From: Pseudoxanthomonas suwonensis
GTDB lineage: Bacteria > Pseudomonadota > Gammaproteobacteria > Xanthomonadales > Xanthomonadaceae
NCBI GenBank assembly: GCA_003240695.1
Contig: QFNC01000004.1
Span: 62,001-126,000 of the forward strand
Direction: 5' to 3'
Length of the DNA: 64,000 nucleotides
Below the pieces are notes generated by a model. The model ran no database searches. It saw nothing but the letters and a program-made list of their open reading frames with translations, and was not told where the DNA came from. Position numbers and translations under genes: made by a program. Numbering within the stretch: the stretch's first letter is position 1; the number at the start of each line of letters is the position of its first letter. Shown here piece after piece: positions 35,577 through 46,617 of this stretch.

Positions 35577-37022
35577 TCAGTTCGCCTTGTGGATGGCGCG
35601 CTTGTGCACCGCCATCGCCGCGTCGTGCACCGCTTCGGACAGCGACGGGTGCGCGTGGCAGATGCGGGCGAGATCGTCGGCGCTGCCCTTGAACTCCATC
35701 GAGATCACGCCTTCGTGCACCAGTTCGGACACGTTCGGGCCGACCAGGTGCATGCCGAGGATGCGGTCGGTTTGCGCATCGGCCAGCACTTTGACGAAGC
35801 CGATCGGCTCGGCCATCGCCACCGCCCGGCCCACCGCCGCGAACGGGAAGCTGCCGGCCTTGTATTCGACGCCATCGGCCTTGAGCTGCTCCTCGGTGCG
35901 ACCGACCCAGGCGATTTCCGGTTCGGTGTAGATCACCCACGGGATGGTGTCGAAGTTGACGTGGCCGGGCAGGCCGGCGATGAGTTCGGCCACTGCGATG
36001 CCTTCCTCGAAGCCCTTGTGCGCCAGCATCGGGCCGCGCACGCAGTCGCCCACCGCCCACACGCCATCGACGCCGGTGTGGCAGTGCTCGTCCACCTCGA
36101 CCTGGCCGCGCTCGTTGAGCATGACGCCGGTGCCTTCGGCCAGCAGGCCCTTGGTCGCGGCGCGTCGACCCACGGCCACCAGCAGTTTCTCCACCACCAG
36201 CTCCTGCTCGCCGCCGGCATCGGTGTACTTCACGTGCACGCCATCGTCCTTCACCTCGACGGCGGTGCACTTGCAGCCCAGCCTGATGTCCAGTCCCTGC
36301 TTTTTGAATTCGCGTGCGGCGACCTTCGACACCTCCTTGTCGGCGGCGGCGAGGAAATCGGGCATGCCTTCCAGCACGGTGACCTTGGCGCCGAGGCGGT
36401 TCCAAACGCTGCCCAGTTCCAGCCCGATCACGCCGGCGCCGATCACACCAAGCGACTTCGGCACGGCCTCGAAATCCAGCGCGCCGACGTTGTCGACGAT
36501 GTGCTTGCCGTCGAACTTGGCGAACGGCAGCTCGATGGAGTCGGAACCGGCGGCGATGATCACGTTGCTGCCTTTCAGTTCCAGCGTGCTGCCGTCATGC
36601 TGCTTCACCGAAACCACGTTGCCCGGCTGCAGCGTGCCGAAACCCGAGAACGAGGCGACCTTGTTGGCCTTGAACAGCGCCGCGATGCCGCCGGTGAACT
36701 GCTTCACGATCTTGTCCTTGCGGCCGATCATGGTGCCGACGTCGATCTTCTGGTCGGCGAAGGAAATGCCGTGTTCCTTGAAGATATGGCCCATGTTCCA
36801 GTACTGGCGGCTGGAATCCAGCAGCGCCTTGGACGGGATGCAACCCACGCGCAGGCAGGTGCCACCGAGCGCCGGCTGGCCGTCCTTGCCGAGTGCGGCA
36901 TCCACGCAGGCGGTCTTGAGGCCCAACTGCGCGGCGCGGATGGCGGCGTGGTAACCGGCGGGGCCGCCGCCGATCACGACGACATCGAATGCTTGTTGGG
37001 AGGCGGTCTGTTGTTCGGACAT
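35577..37022 (-). CDS. lpdA: Dihydrolipoyl dehydrogenase (E3)
   Basis: 481 aa flavoprotein. N-terminal FAD motif VVIGGGPAGYHAAIRAAQLG, the redox disulfide GGTCLRVGCIPSKALL, NAD motif GVIGAGVIGLELGSVW and the catalytic His-Glu near CHAHPSLSEAVHDAAM are present. It reoxidises the lipoyl arm of E2. Third gene of sucA-sucB-lpd; separated from sucB by a 130-nt repeat-bearing spacer. Confidence 0.97.
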   Translation of the reverse strand: MSEQQTASQQAFDVVVIGGGPAGYHAAIRAAQLGLKTACVDAALGKDGQPALGGTCLRVGCIPSKALLDSSRQYWNMGHIFKEHGISFADQKIDVGTMIGRKDKIVKQFTGGIAALFKANKVASFSGFGTLQPGNVVSVKQHDGSTLELKGSNVIIAAGSDSIELPFAKFDGKHIVDNVGALDFEAVPKSLGVIGAGVIGLELGSVWNRLGAKVTVLEGMPDFLAAADKEVSKVAAREFKKQGLDIRLGCKCTAVEVKDDGVHVKYTDAGGEQELVVEKLLVAVGRRAATKGLLAEGTGVMLNERGQVEVDEHCHTGVDGVWAVGDCVRGPMLAHKGFEEGIAVAELIAGLPGHVNFDTIPWVIYTEPEIAWVGRTEEQLKADGVEYKAGSFPFAAVGRAVAMAEPIGFVKVLADAQTDRILGMHLVGPNVSELVHEGVISMEFKGSADDLARICHAHPSLSEAVHDAAMAVHKRAIHKAN

Positions 37023-37038
37023 TTCAGTGTCTCCAGTT

Positions 37039-37144
37039 CCTTCTCCCCTTGGGAGATGGTGGCGCGCAGCGCCGGATGAGTGCAGAGGATGAAGGAAAGG
37101 GTCGAACCCTCACCCCAACCCCTCTCCCGGCAAGAGAGGGGCTT
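37039..37144. repeat. Xanthomonad-type palindromic intergenic repeat between sucB and lpd
   Basis: Three hairpins in 100 nt. TCTCCC (37042-37047)/GGGAGA (37051-37056); GGCGC (37061-37065)/GCGCC (37069-37073); and an 8-bp stem CCCCTCTC (37119-37126)/GAGAGGGG (37134-37141) within ACCCTCACCCCAACCCCTC. This composition is familiar from dispersed intergenic repeats in Xanthomonas-related genomes. It could attenuate or stabilise the operon mRNA between sucB and lpd. Confidence 0.65.
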
Positions 37145-37152
37145 GAAGCGGA

Positions 37153-38496
37153 TTACATGCCGAGCAGCATGCGATGCGGATTTTCCAGCTGATTCTTGAT
37201 GTCGACCAGGAACAGCACCGCATCCTTGCCGTCGATGATGCGGTGGTCGTAGCTCAGCGCGATGTACATCATCGGCGCAGCCACGACCTGGCCGTTCTCG
37301 ACGATCGCGCGTTCCTTGATGGCGTGCATGCCCAAAATGGCCGACTGCGGCGGATTCACGATCGGCGTGGAGAACAGCGAACCGAAGGTGCCGCCGTTGG
37401 TGATGGTGAAGGTGCCGCCCTGCAGGTCTTCCAGCTTCAGGCCTCCCTCGCGCGAGGCCTTGGCGAAGCCGGCGATGCCTTTCTCGATGTCCGCGAAAGT
37501 CATCCGCTCCACGTTGCGCAGCACCGGCGTGACCAGGCCGCGGTCGGTGGAAATGGCCACGGAGATGTCGCTGTAGCCGTGGTAGATGATGTCCTCGCCA
37601 TCCACCGAGGCGTTCACCACCGGGTACTTGGCCAGCGCGTTGGCAGCGGCCTTGGCGAAGAAGCTCATGAAGCCGAGCTTGATGCCGTTGTCCTTCTCGA
37701 ACTGCTCGCCCAGTTCCTTGCGCATCGCCATCACCTTGCCCAGGTTGACCTCGTTGAACGAGGTGAGCATGGCGATGGATTCCTTCGATTCCATCAGGCG
37801 TTTCGCGATCGTCTTGCGGATGCGGGTCATCGCCACGCGCTCTTCCGGGCGCGCGCCGGCAGTGCCGGCGGTCGTGTTCTGGGTGATGCCGGCAGTCTTG
37901 CCGCTGGCGTAGTTCACCAGATCTTCCTTGGTCACCGCGCCGCGGCGGCCGGTGCCCTGCACCTGCGCCGGGTCGATCTTCTGGCTTTCGGCGGTGAAAC
38001 GGGCGCCGGGCGGCAGCTGGCTGGTGTCGGCGGCGTTTGCCGGCTGCGCATGCGCCGCAGGCGTGCCGCCCGCGACCGGTGCGGGCTTGGTGGAGGCCGG
38101 TGCGGCGGCGTCTGCCTTGGCAGCCTGCGCTTTCGGCTGCACTTCCTGCGCGCCGGCGGCAGGTTGTTGCGCGGCAGCGGTAGCCCCCGGTGCAGCCTTG
38201 CCGGCATCGGCAGCAGCCGGTTGCGGTGCCGATGCCTGCGCGCCTTCCTCGCTTACCGCGCCCGCTTCAATGACAGCAATGACCTGCTGGCTGGTGACCG
38301 TGGCGCCGGTGTTGAACTTGATCTCCTTCAGCACGCCGTCGGCGGGCGAGGGCACTTCCAGCACCACCTTGTCGGTTTCCAGATCCACCAGGTTTTCGTC
38401 GCGCTTGACCGCATCGCCCACTTTCTTGTGCCAGCTGGCGATGGTGGCGTCGGAAACGGATTCGGGCAGAACCGGGACTTTGATTTCGGTGGCCAT
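37153..38496 (-). CDS. sucB: Dihydrolipoyl succinyltransferase (E2 of 2-oxoglutarate dehydrogenase)
   Basis: 447 aa. A lipoyl domain (residues 1-80) has the lipoylated K43 in VDLETDKVVLEV. A long Ala/Pro-rich linker follows, then a peripheral subunit-binding domain (PGARFTAESQKIDP...GTGRRGAVTKEDL), a second linker and the catalytic domain with SYDHRIIDGKDAV near the C-terminus. Transfers succinyl to CoA in the TCA cycle. Confidence 0.97.
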   Translation of the reverse strand: MATEIKVPVLPESVSDATIASWHKKVGDAVKRDENLVDLETDKVVLEVPSPADGVLKEIKFNTGATVTSQQVIAVIEAGAVSEEGAQASAPQPAAADAGKAAPGATAAAQQPAAGAQEVQPKAQAAKADAAAPASTKPAPVAGGTPAAHAQPANAADTSQLPPGARFTAESQKIDPAQVQGTGRRGAVTKEDLVNYASGKTAGITQNTTAGTAGARPEERVAMTRIRKTIAKRLMESKESIAMLTSFNEVNLGKVMAMRKELGEQFEKDNGIKLGFMSFFAKAAANALAKYPVVNASVDGEDIIYHGYSDISVAISTDRGLVTPVLRNVERMTFADIEKGIAGFAKASREGGLKLEDLQGGTFTITNGGTFGSLFSTPIVNPPQSAILGMHAIKERAIVENGQVVAAPMMYIALSYDHRIIDGKDAVLFLVDIKNQLENPHRMLLGM

Positions 38497-38529
38497 GGGA
38501 TGTCCGGAAATGATGAGAGAAAGAGGAGA

Positions 38530-41376
38530 TTATTCGATGCCCGGGTCGACACCCGGTGGGTTGACCAGCGCGTCGGCGATGAGCTTCTTCTGCTCCTCGA
38601 CGTGGTCGTTGAAGTGCCCGGCAGCCGGCGAAGGCGAGCGTGCGCGGCCGGCGTAGAACAGCGACTGTCCCTGCGCCAGGCAGGCACGCAGGTGATGCTG
38701 GATCTGGAACCAGGCACCCTGGTTCTGCGGCTCTTCCTGGCACCAGATCACGTCGCGGGCAAGTGGATAGCGGGCCAGTTCGGCCTTCAGCAGCGCGCGC
38801 GGGAACGGATACAGCTGTTCCACGCGGATCAGCGCCACATCGGACTGCTCGCGCTTCTGTGCGTCTTCCAGCAGGTCGTAGTACACCTTGCCGGAACAGG
38901 CGATGACGCGTTTCACCCGTTCCGGATCGGCCGCGTCGTCGGGCAGCAGGTGCCGGAAGCTGCCGTCGGCCAGTTCGTCCAGCGTGCTCACGGCCAGCTT
39001 GTGCCGCAGCAGCGACTTGGGCGTCATCACCACCAGTGGCTTGCGCGTGGTCATCAGCAGCTGGCGGCGGATCATGTGGAAGGCCTGTGCCGGCGTGGTC
39101 GGCACGCACACCAGCATGTTGTTGAGCGCGCACAGCTGCAGGAAGCGTTCCAGACGGGCGGAGCTGTGCTCGGGGCCTTGGCCTTCGTAGCCGTGCGGCA
39201 GGAACAGTGTCAGATCGCTCAGGCGGCCCCACTTGGCCTCGCCGGAGGCGATGAACTGGTCGATGACCACCTGCGCGCCGTTGGCGAAATCGCCGAACTG
39301 CGCTTCCCAGATATCCAGCGTGTTCGGATCGGTGGTGGAATAGCCGTATTCGTAGGCCAACACCGCTTCCTCGCTCAGCAGCGAGTCGATGATCAGCGCG
39401 TCCTCGGGGTTCTTGACCAGCTGCTGCAGCGGGATGTAGTCGCGGTCGGTCTTCTGGTCGTGCAGCACCGCATGGCGGTGAAAGAAGGTGCCGCGGCCGG
39501 AATCCTGCCCGACCAGACGCAGCCGGTAGCCGGCATCCAGCAGGGTGGCGTAGGCCAGGTTTTCGGCGAAACCCCAGTCGCCGGGCAGCTCGCCGGCGAC
39601 CATCCTGCGGCGGTCGTCGTAGATCTTGGCAACGCGCGGGTGAAGGGTCACCTCGGCGGGAATGGTGTTGATGGCCGTGGCCAGCGTGTCCAGCGTCTTG
39701 CGCGGCACGGTGGTGTCGATGACATCGTCCAGCTTGCCTTTCAGCAGGCCGTTCCAGTCGGGCACGAATTCGTCGCGCTTCACCGTCACCACGTCGGCGG
39801 TCACCTCGCCTGCATCCAGTTTGTCGCGATACGCTTCGGCCATCGCCTTGGCCTCATCGGCAGACAGCACGCCCTCGGCCACCAGTGCATCGGCATACAG
39901 CTCGCGGGTGGTCTTGCGGGCGCGGATCACCTGGTACATCAGCGGCTGGGTGGCAGCCGGTTCGTCGGCCTCGTTGTGGCCATTGCGGCGGTAGCAGACC
40001 AGGTCGATCACCACATCCTTGCCGAAGCGCTGGCGGAAATCGAAGGCCAGCTGCATGCAGAACACGGCCGCTTCGGGATCGTCGCCGTTCACGTGCAGCA
40101 CCGGTGCGCCGACCATCTTGGCCACGTCGGTGCAGTACAGGGTGGAGCGCGCGTCCTGGCGCTCGCTGGTGGTGAAGCCCACCTGGTTGTTGATCACGAT
40201 GTGCACCGTGCCGCCGACCGCGAAGCCGCGCGCTTGCGACATCTGCAGCAGTTCCATGCCCACGCCCTGGCCTGCGAAGGCGGCATCGCCATGCAGCAGC
40301 ACCGGCAGCACGGTCTTGCGTTCGGCATCGCCGCGGCGCAGCTGGCGCGCACGCACACTGCCGGCCACCACCGGATTGACGATTTCCAGGTGCGAGGGAT
40401 TGAACGCCAGCGCCAGATGCACCGGTCCGCCCGGCGTGGCGATGTCGGCCGAGAAGCCCATGTGGTACTTCACGTCGCCGGTGTGGGCGCGGTGGGCGTC
40501 GTGGTGGTGCTCGAACTTGCCTTCGAATTCGTCGAACAGCACCCGTGGCGGCTTGCCCAGGATGTTGACCAGCACGTTCAGGCGGCCGCGGTGGGCCATG
40601 CCGATCACCATTTCCTTCACACCCTGCTCGCCGCCGTGCTGGGTGAGGTGGTCGAGCATCGGGATCAGCGTCTCGCCGCCTTCCAGCGAGAAGCGCTTCT
40701 GGCCGACATATTTGGTACCGAGATAGCGTTCCAGGCCTTCGGCCGCGGTGAGCCGTTCGAGGATGCGCAGCTTGTCGTCCCTGGGGATGTCGAAGCGGCC
40801 CGCGGCGGCTTCCAGGCGTTCGTACATCCAGCGCCGTTGCTCGGCATCGGCGATGTGCATGAATTCCGCGCCGATGGAGCCGGTATAGGTGGCCTTCAGC
40901 GTGTCCAGCAGCTTGTCCAGCTGCAGGCGCGGCTGCCCGGCCACGCCGCCGGTGGAGAATTCGGTGCCGCGATCGGCATCGGACAGGCGATGGAAGCCGA
41001 GGCTGAGATCCGGTGCATCCGGGTGTTCCAGCATGCCGAGCGGATCGATGCCGGCCGCCAGGTGCCCGCGCGAGCGATAGGCGGTGATGAGCTTGCCGAC
41101 GCTGCGTTCGCGTTCGTCTCCCGTGCCCTCGCCGGTGGGGGCGGTGGCCGTAGCGCTGGAACGCAACGCGGCACGTCCGGCGGCGGCGACTGCATCGGCG
41201 ATGACTGAATGCGGCACGTCGCCGGCCTCGCGGCCCTTGAAGCCGTCGAACCAGGCCTTCCATTCCCCGCCGACGCTGTCCGGATCGACCAGATACTGCT
41301 CGTACAGGTCTTCGATGAAGGCGGCATTGGCGCCGAGCTGCGAGGATTGGGCGAACTGATTGAAAAGACTGTCCAC
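38530..41376 (-). CDS. sucA: 2-oxoglutarate dehydrogenase E1 component
   Basis: 948 aa. Thiamine-diphosphate enzyme that decarboxylates 2-oxoglutarate. SVDSLFNQFAQSSQLG at the N-terminus, VIGMAHRGRLNVLVNILGK, HGDAAFAGQGV and VINNQVGFTTS are family landmarks, ending with the usual RRSPSPA-like region (ARSPSPAAGHFNDH). Start is set to GTG 41376, which aligns the MDNLLKQF-type N-terminus of relatives; a TTG at 41442 would add 22 unsupported residues. Confidence 0.96.
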   Translation of the reverse strand: MDSLFNQFAQSSQLGANAAFIEDLYEQYLVDPDSVGGEWKAWFDGFKGREAGDVPHSVIADAVAAAGRAALRSSATATAPTGEGTGDERERSVGKLITAYRSRGHLAAGIDPLGMLEHPDAPDLSLGFHRLSDADRGTEFSTGGVAGQPRLQLDKLLDTLKATYTGSIGAEFMHIADAEQRRWMYERLEAAAGRFDIPRDDKLRILERLTAAEGLERYLGTKYVGQKRFSLEGGETLIPMLDHLTQHGGEQGVKEMVIGMAHRGRLNVLVNILGKPPRVLFDEFEGKFEHHHDAHRAHTGDVKYHMGFSADIATPGGPVHLALAFNPSHLEIVNPVVAGSVRARQLRRGDAERKTVLPVLLHGDAAFAGQGVGMELLQMSQARGFAVGGTVHIVINNQVGFTTSERQDARSTLYCTDVAKMVGAPVLHVNGDDPEAAVFCMQLAFDFRQRFGKDVVIDLVCYRRNGHNEADEPAATQPLMYQVIRARKTTRELYADALVAEGVLSADEAKAMAEAYRDKLDAGEVTADVVTVKRDEFVPDWNGLLKGKLDDVIDTTVPRKTLDTLATAINTIPAEVTLHPRVAKIYDDRRRMVAGELPGDWGFAENLAYATLLDAGYRLRLVGQDSGRGTFFHRHAVLHDQKTDRDYIPLQQLVKNPEDALIIDSLLSEEAVLAYEYGYSTTDPNTLDIWEAQFGDFANGAQVVIDQFIASGEAKWGRLSDLTLFLPHGYEGQGPEHSSARLERFLQLCALNNMLVCVPTTPAQAFHMIRRQLLMTTRKPLVVMTPKSLLRHKLAVSTLDELADGSFRHLLPDDAADPERVKRVIACSGKVYYDLLEDAQKREQSDVALIRVEQLYPFPRALLKAELARYPLARDVIWCQEEPQNQGAWFQIQHHLRACLAQGQSLFYAGRARSPSPAAGHFNDHVEEQKKLIADALVNPPGVDPGIE

Positions 41377-41454
41377 GGAGGCGGTTGATCCGGTCTGCGC
41401 TGGCGTTGGAACCGCCCGCGACACGCATGCGCAGGGGTTCAAGATGAATGCGCA

Positions 41455-41460
41455 AGTATA
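41455..41460 (-). promoter_or_regulatory. Probable -10 of the sucABlpd promoter
   Basis: TATACT on the minus strand in the 119-nt spacer upstream of sucA, about 79 nt from the GTG start. No good -35 is visible at standard spacing (TTCACC lies only 12 nt away), so an activator or an alternative start is possible. Confidence 0.4.
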
Positions 41461-41495
41461 GCCTGCGTGCGGGTGAACTTCAGCTCACCGCATGT

Positions 41496-41999
41496 CTACA
41501 GGCCCAGCTGCCGCAGCTCGGTGAGGGGGCGGCCGCGCTCCCAAGCCTGGCCATGCGCTTCGGCCAATTGCCGGGCGCGACCGGGATCGGCACCGGTGAA
41601 TACGGCCCCCGGGCGCTGGTCGGCGTCGAACAGCAGCAATGCGCCGGCATCGCTGACCGCGAAGGCCTGTCGTGCCGGCAGCGGATGGTCCGGATCGGCC
41701 TGGCGGAACTGCAGCAGGCTGGGCAGGCGCTGGGCCAGGCTGACCAGCGCGGCATGCTCGCTGGCCAGTCCGGTGATGTGTTCCAGCAGGAACTGCCACT
41801 CGCGCTGGCCGCGTGCAGTCAGGAATCGGCGCATCGTGTCCACGGCGGATAGCGAGGACCAGAAGCCGTCGGCCAGTGCCGGTGCGTACACCTGCACGCG
41901 GCGCAGGGCGCCATCGGCCAGTTCGGCCAAGGCTTCCAGCAGCGCGTCGCGGGTGTCGCAGCGGCGGACGGGGATATCCGGTTGTCGGGGATCGGTCAT
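41496..41999 (-). CDS. DUF7931-like hypothetical protein
   Basis: 167 aa, cytoplasmic by sequence. DTMRRFLTARGQREWQFLLE and FAVSDAGALLLFDADQRPGA resemble the domain seen at the C-terminus of GNAT-domain proteins in related genera, but here it stands alone with no acetyltransferase part. It overlaps the end of the ribosomal oxygenase gene (ATGA at 41996-41999). Function unknown. Confidence 0.6.
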   Translation of the reverse strand: MTDPRQPDIPVRRCDTRDALLEALAELADGALRRVQVYAPALADGFWSSLSAVDTMRRFLTARGQREWQFLLEHITGLASEHAALVSLAQRLPSLLQFRQADPDHPLPARQAFAVSDAGALLLFDADQRPGAVFTGADPGRARQLAEAHGQAWERGRPLTELRQLGL

Positions 42000-43192
42000 G
42001 CATCCTCCACGATCTGGTAATGGCCGGCGTCGGCGAGGGTCTGGATCAGCGTGCGGCCATGCCTCGTCAGTGCCGCGAGCAGGTCGGCATCCACCTGTTC
42101 GGCTGCGGCCAGCAGGCGGGCATCGTTCATGCTGCAGGCATGGGCCACGCCGTTGACGAACAGCCGCGCCTGGCCATCGTTGGCGCGACGCCAGGCCATG
42201 CGGGTGTAGGGATGGCGTTCCCAGATGGCGCCTGTTGCCACGCTGTCTGCCACCGGCAGGCCGCTGGCCATGTCCGGCGAGGGTGCCATGCCCGCGGCCA
42301 CGCGGTAGCCGGACACGAAGCGCCCGAACCAGTCGCCCAATGCATCACGATCGGCCAGGCGCAGGCGGTCCAGCGCGGCCAGGGCGCGATCCAGCGCGGC
42401 ATCGTCGATTTCATGCACGTCGGCTGGCAGGCCTATGTCCGGGTCGGCGTAGCGAATGCGTTCGTCCGCGTCGAACACCAGTGTGTCCAGATAGTCTTCC
42501 ACCAGCTCGGCGCTGGATGGCGCGCGCAGACCCACGGAAATGGTCAGGCAATGGTCCACCGCCACGCCGTGATGCGGCACGCCGGGCGGCAGATACAGCA
42601 TGTCACCGGGGTTGAGCATCCAGTCGTGATCGGGATCGAACTGCTGCAGCAGCCGCAGTGGCACATCGTTGCGATAGCGCTGGTCCGGATCCGGCTTGGT
42701 GTCGATCTGCCAGCGGCGCGATCCGATGCCCTGCAGCAGGAACACGTCGTAATTGTCGATGTGCGCGCCGACCGAGCCGCCGCGCGCCGCGAACGAGACC
42801 ATGATGTCGTCCATGCGCCAGCGCGGCAGGAAATCGAACGACGCCAGCAGTGCGCGGACGTCGGCGTCCCACTTGTCCACATCCTGCACCAGCACGGTCC
42901 AGTCGTGGTCGGGCAGGGCCGGGAACACGGCTTCCTCGAACGGCCCGTTGCGCACCTCCCAGGCATCGGTGGCCGGATCGTGGCGCACGATGCGGGCCAG
43001 CGAGCCCTCCTCGCAGGCCAGTCCGGCCAGGTCCTCCGGCGTGATCGGCGATTCGAATGCCGGAAACGCGTTGCGGATCAGCAGCGGCCGCTTCTGCCAG
43101 TAATCGCGCAGGAACTGCGCCGCCGGCATGCCCAGAACACCGTTCCCGTCGGCATGCACTTCGATGAGGATGGGAGTGCCCATGATGCTCAT
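41996..43192 (-). CDS. roxA: Ribosomal protein arginine hydroxylase RoxA (YcfD, JmjC cupin)
   Basis: 398 aa. The Fe(II)/2-oxoglutarate centre HxD is in SVGAHIDNYDVFLLQG and the distal His in PPGVPHHGVAV. The C-terminal part matches the dimerisation and winged-helix region of YcfD, which hydroxylates Arg81 of ribosomal protein L16. ATG 43192 overlaps the DUF3060 stop by 4 nt, which fixes the start; ATG 43183 is the alternative. Confidence 0.93.
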   Translation of the reverse strand: MSIMGTPILIEVHADGNGVLGMPAAQFLRDYWQKRPLLIRNAFPAFESPITPEDLAGLACEEGSLARIVRHDPATDAWEVRNGPFEEAVFPALPDHDWTVLVQDVDKWDADVRALLASFDFLPRWRMDDIMVSFAARGGSVGAHIDNYDVFLLQGIGSRRWQIDTKPDPDQRYRNDVPLRLLQQFDPDHDWMLNPGDMLYLPPGVPHHGVAVDHCLTISVGLRAPSSAELVEDYLDTLVFDADERIRYADPDIGLPADVHEIDDAALDRALAALDRLRLADRDALGDWFGRFVSGYRVAAGMAPSPDMASGLPVADSVATGAIWERHPYTRMAWRRANDGQARLFVNGVAHACSMNDARLLAAAEQVDADLLAALTRHGRTLIQTLADAGHYQIVEDA

Positions 43193-43725
43193 ATCACCCG
43201 GTTCTGGCTGCCTTGATCTTCCACGACAGGCTGGTTGTCGGCATTGACATAGTTGTCGCTGCCGCCGAATACCACCTTGCCGTACTCCTTGCCCAGCAGG
43301 CCGTTGCCATCGCCCTGGATCTCGGCGCTGCCGACCCGGGTCATGTTGAAGGTATTGCCATTGCCGATCACGGTCAGCGAATCGACATCCTCGTTCAGCA
43401 CGGTGACCTGGCTGCCTTCCACCCGTATGCTGCGCGCGCGGTCGACATTCAGAGAACCCTGCGAGGCGGTCACGACGATGTCGCCGCAATCGCCCTCCAG
43501 CACCACGCGGAAATCATCGCGGGTGATGTGCACGTTCTGGCCTGCGCACTGCGTGCCGTTGCCCGGATCGGTCAGCACGTTGCCTGGACTTGGCGCAGCT
43601 GGTGTCGATGCAGCATCTGTAGGAGCCGGATGACCGGCGGCATTCGGGTCGGGCGTGGACGCTTGGCAACCGCCGAGAATCAGGCCGGCCAGACAGATCG
43701 GTGGGACGATGCGGTGCAGGTTCAT
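43189..43725 (-). CDS. DUF3060 lipoprotein
   Basis: 178 aa. Signal ends in LILGGC (lipobox GGC). A Pro/Ala-rich linker leads to a DUF3060 domain with repeating short beta segments (HITRDDFRVVLEGDCGDIVV, GNGNTFNMTRVGSAEIQG) suggesting a right-handed beta-helix-like fold; two Cys may pair. Coupled to roxA by a 4-nt overlap, although the link between a lipoprotein and a ribosomal oxygenase is unexplained. Confidence 0.8.
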   Translation of the reverse strand: MNLHRIVPPICLAGLILGGCQASTPDPNAAGHPAPTDAASTPAAPSPGNVLTDPGNGTQCAGQNVHITRDDFRVVLEGDCGDIVVTASQGSLNVDRARSIRVEGSQVTVLNEDVDSLTVIGNGNTFNMTRVGSAEIQGDGNGLLGKEYGKVVFGGSDNYVNADNQPVVEDQGSQNRVI

Positions 43726-43750
43726 GGATTGTTCGCGAACGGGTGGAGGA

Positions 43751-45115
43751 TCAGATGTCTCTGGCGAGTTGTTCCGCCAGCCCGGTGTACGTGCCCGGCG
43801 TCATCTCGATCAGCCGCTGCCTGTCGTCCGCCGGCAGGTCGAGTCGTTCGATGAAACCACGCATCGATTCGGCGGTGATGCCCTTGCCGCGTGTCAGTGC
43901 TTTCAGTTGTTCGTAGGGGTTCGGAACACCGTGACGCCGCATCACCGTCTGCACCGCTTCGGCCAGCACTTCCCAGCTCGCATCGAGGTCGGCGGCGAGG
44001 CGCTGCGGATTCGCTTCCAGCTTGTCCAGGCCGCGCGCCAGGGCATCGAAACCGACCAGCGCATGGCCGAAGGCGGTGCCCAGTGCGCGCAGCACGGTGG
44101 AATCGGTGAGATCGCGCTGCCAGCGGCTGATCGGCAGCTTGGCCGCGAAATGTTCGAACAGCGCGTTGGCGATGCCGAAGTTTCCTTCCGCGTTCTCGAA
44201 GTCGATCGGATTGACCTTGTGCGGCATGGTCGAGGAACCGACTTCGCCTTCCTTCGCTTTCTGCCTGAAATAGCCCAGCGAGATGTAGCCCCAGATGTCG
44301 CGGGCCAGATCGATCAGGATGGTGTCGATGCGCTTGATCGCATCGCACAGCTCGGCGATGCCATCGTGCGGCTCGATCTGGGTGGTATAGGGCTGCCAGT
44401 CCAGCCCCAGCGCTTGCACGAACGTCCTGGAGAACGCCGGCCAGTCCAGGTCGGGATAGGCGGCCAGATGCGCGTTGTAGTTGCCGACCGCGCCGTTGAT
44501 CTTGCCCGGCATCGGCACACCCGCCAGCACCGCGCGTTGGCGTTGCAGGCGCGCGACGACATTGGCGATTTCCTTGCCGACGGTGGTGGGCGATGCGGTC
44601 TGCCCGTGCGTGCGCGAGAGCATCGGCAGGGCGGCATGCCGATGGGCCAGTGCGCGCAGCGCCGCGATCAGTGCGTCGAGCTTCGGCAGCATCACGCTGT
44701 CGCGGGCATCGCGCAGCAGCAGCGCGTAGGACAGGTTGTTGATGTCCTCGCTGGTGCAGGCGAAATGCACGAATTCCAGCGCCGCAGTCAGCTCGGCGTC
44801 GTCCTGCAGGTGCTGCTTGATCCAGTATTCGACGGCTTTCACGTCGTGGTTGGTAGTGGCCTCGATCTGCTTGACCTGCGCGGCATCGTCGATGGAAAAG
44901 TCGGCAGCCAGCGTGCGCAAGGTGGCCTTGCCCGTGTCGGAGAAAGCCTTCAATTCACCGATGCCCGGCGCGTCCGCAAGTGCCAGCAGCCACTCGATTT
45001 CCACTTTGACCCGAGCCCTGATCAGGCCGTATTCGGAAAAGATCGGGCGCAGGGCGTCGACCTTGCGGGCATAGCGGCCATCCAGCGGGGACAAGGCGGT
45101 GAGGGGATGGGACAT
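43751..45115 (-). CDS. purB: Adenylosuccinate lyase
   Basis: 454 aa. PurB acts twice in purine synthesis, cleaving fumarate from SAICAR and adenylosuccinate. The signature SSTMPHKVNPIDFENAEG holds the flexible catalytic Ser loop, and RTHGQTASPTTVGKE holds the catalytic His. Start ATG 45115; a TAGAAT on the minus strand at 45143-45148 may be its -10. Divergent from fumC. Confidence 0.97.
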   Translation of the reverse strand: MSHPLTALSPLDGRYARKVDALRPIFSEYGLIRARVKVEIEWLLALADAPGIGELKAFSDTGKATLRTLAADFSIDDAAQVKQIEATTNHDVKAVEYWIKQHLQDDAELTAALEFVHFACTSEDINNLSYALLLRDARDSVMLPKLDALIAALRALAHRHAALPMLSRTHGQTASPTTVGKEIANVVARLQRQRAVLAGVPMPGKINGAVGNYNAHLAAYPDLDWPAFSRTFVQALGLDWQPYTTQIEPHDGIAELCDAIKRIDTILIDLARDIWGYISLGYFRQKAKEGEVGSSTMPHKVNPIDFENAEGNFGIANALFEHFAAKLPISRWQRDLTDSTVLRALGTAFGHALVGFDALARGLDKLEANPQRLAADLDASWEVLAEAVQTVMRRHGVPNPYEQLKALTRGKGITAESMRGFIERLDLPADDRQRLIEMTPGTYTGLAEQLARDI

Positions 45116-45194
45116 GGCGGGGAAGCGCAGTGGGGTTCGCCAATTCTAAACGGCCGGCAGGGTAGGCTGCCTGTCCACCGCAGGAGTCCATGTC

Positions 45195-46601
<1,407 letters not shown>

Positions 46602-46617
46602 ACGGGGCGAATGCCGG

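Noticed and set aside
37174..41208. A 1344-residue open frame antisense to sucB and sucA
   Set aside because: Composition (His/Gln/Gly-rich) and perfect overlap with known enzymes mark it as a shadow of codon usage.
45190..45192. Upstream ATG for fumC
   Set aside because: Out of frame with the enzyme; the ATG at 45195 has the correct ribosome site spacing.
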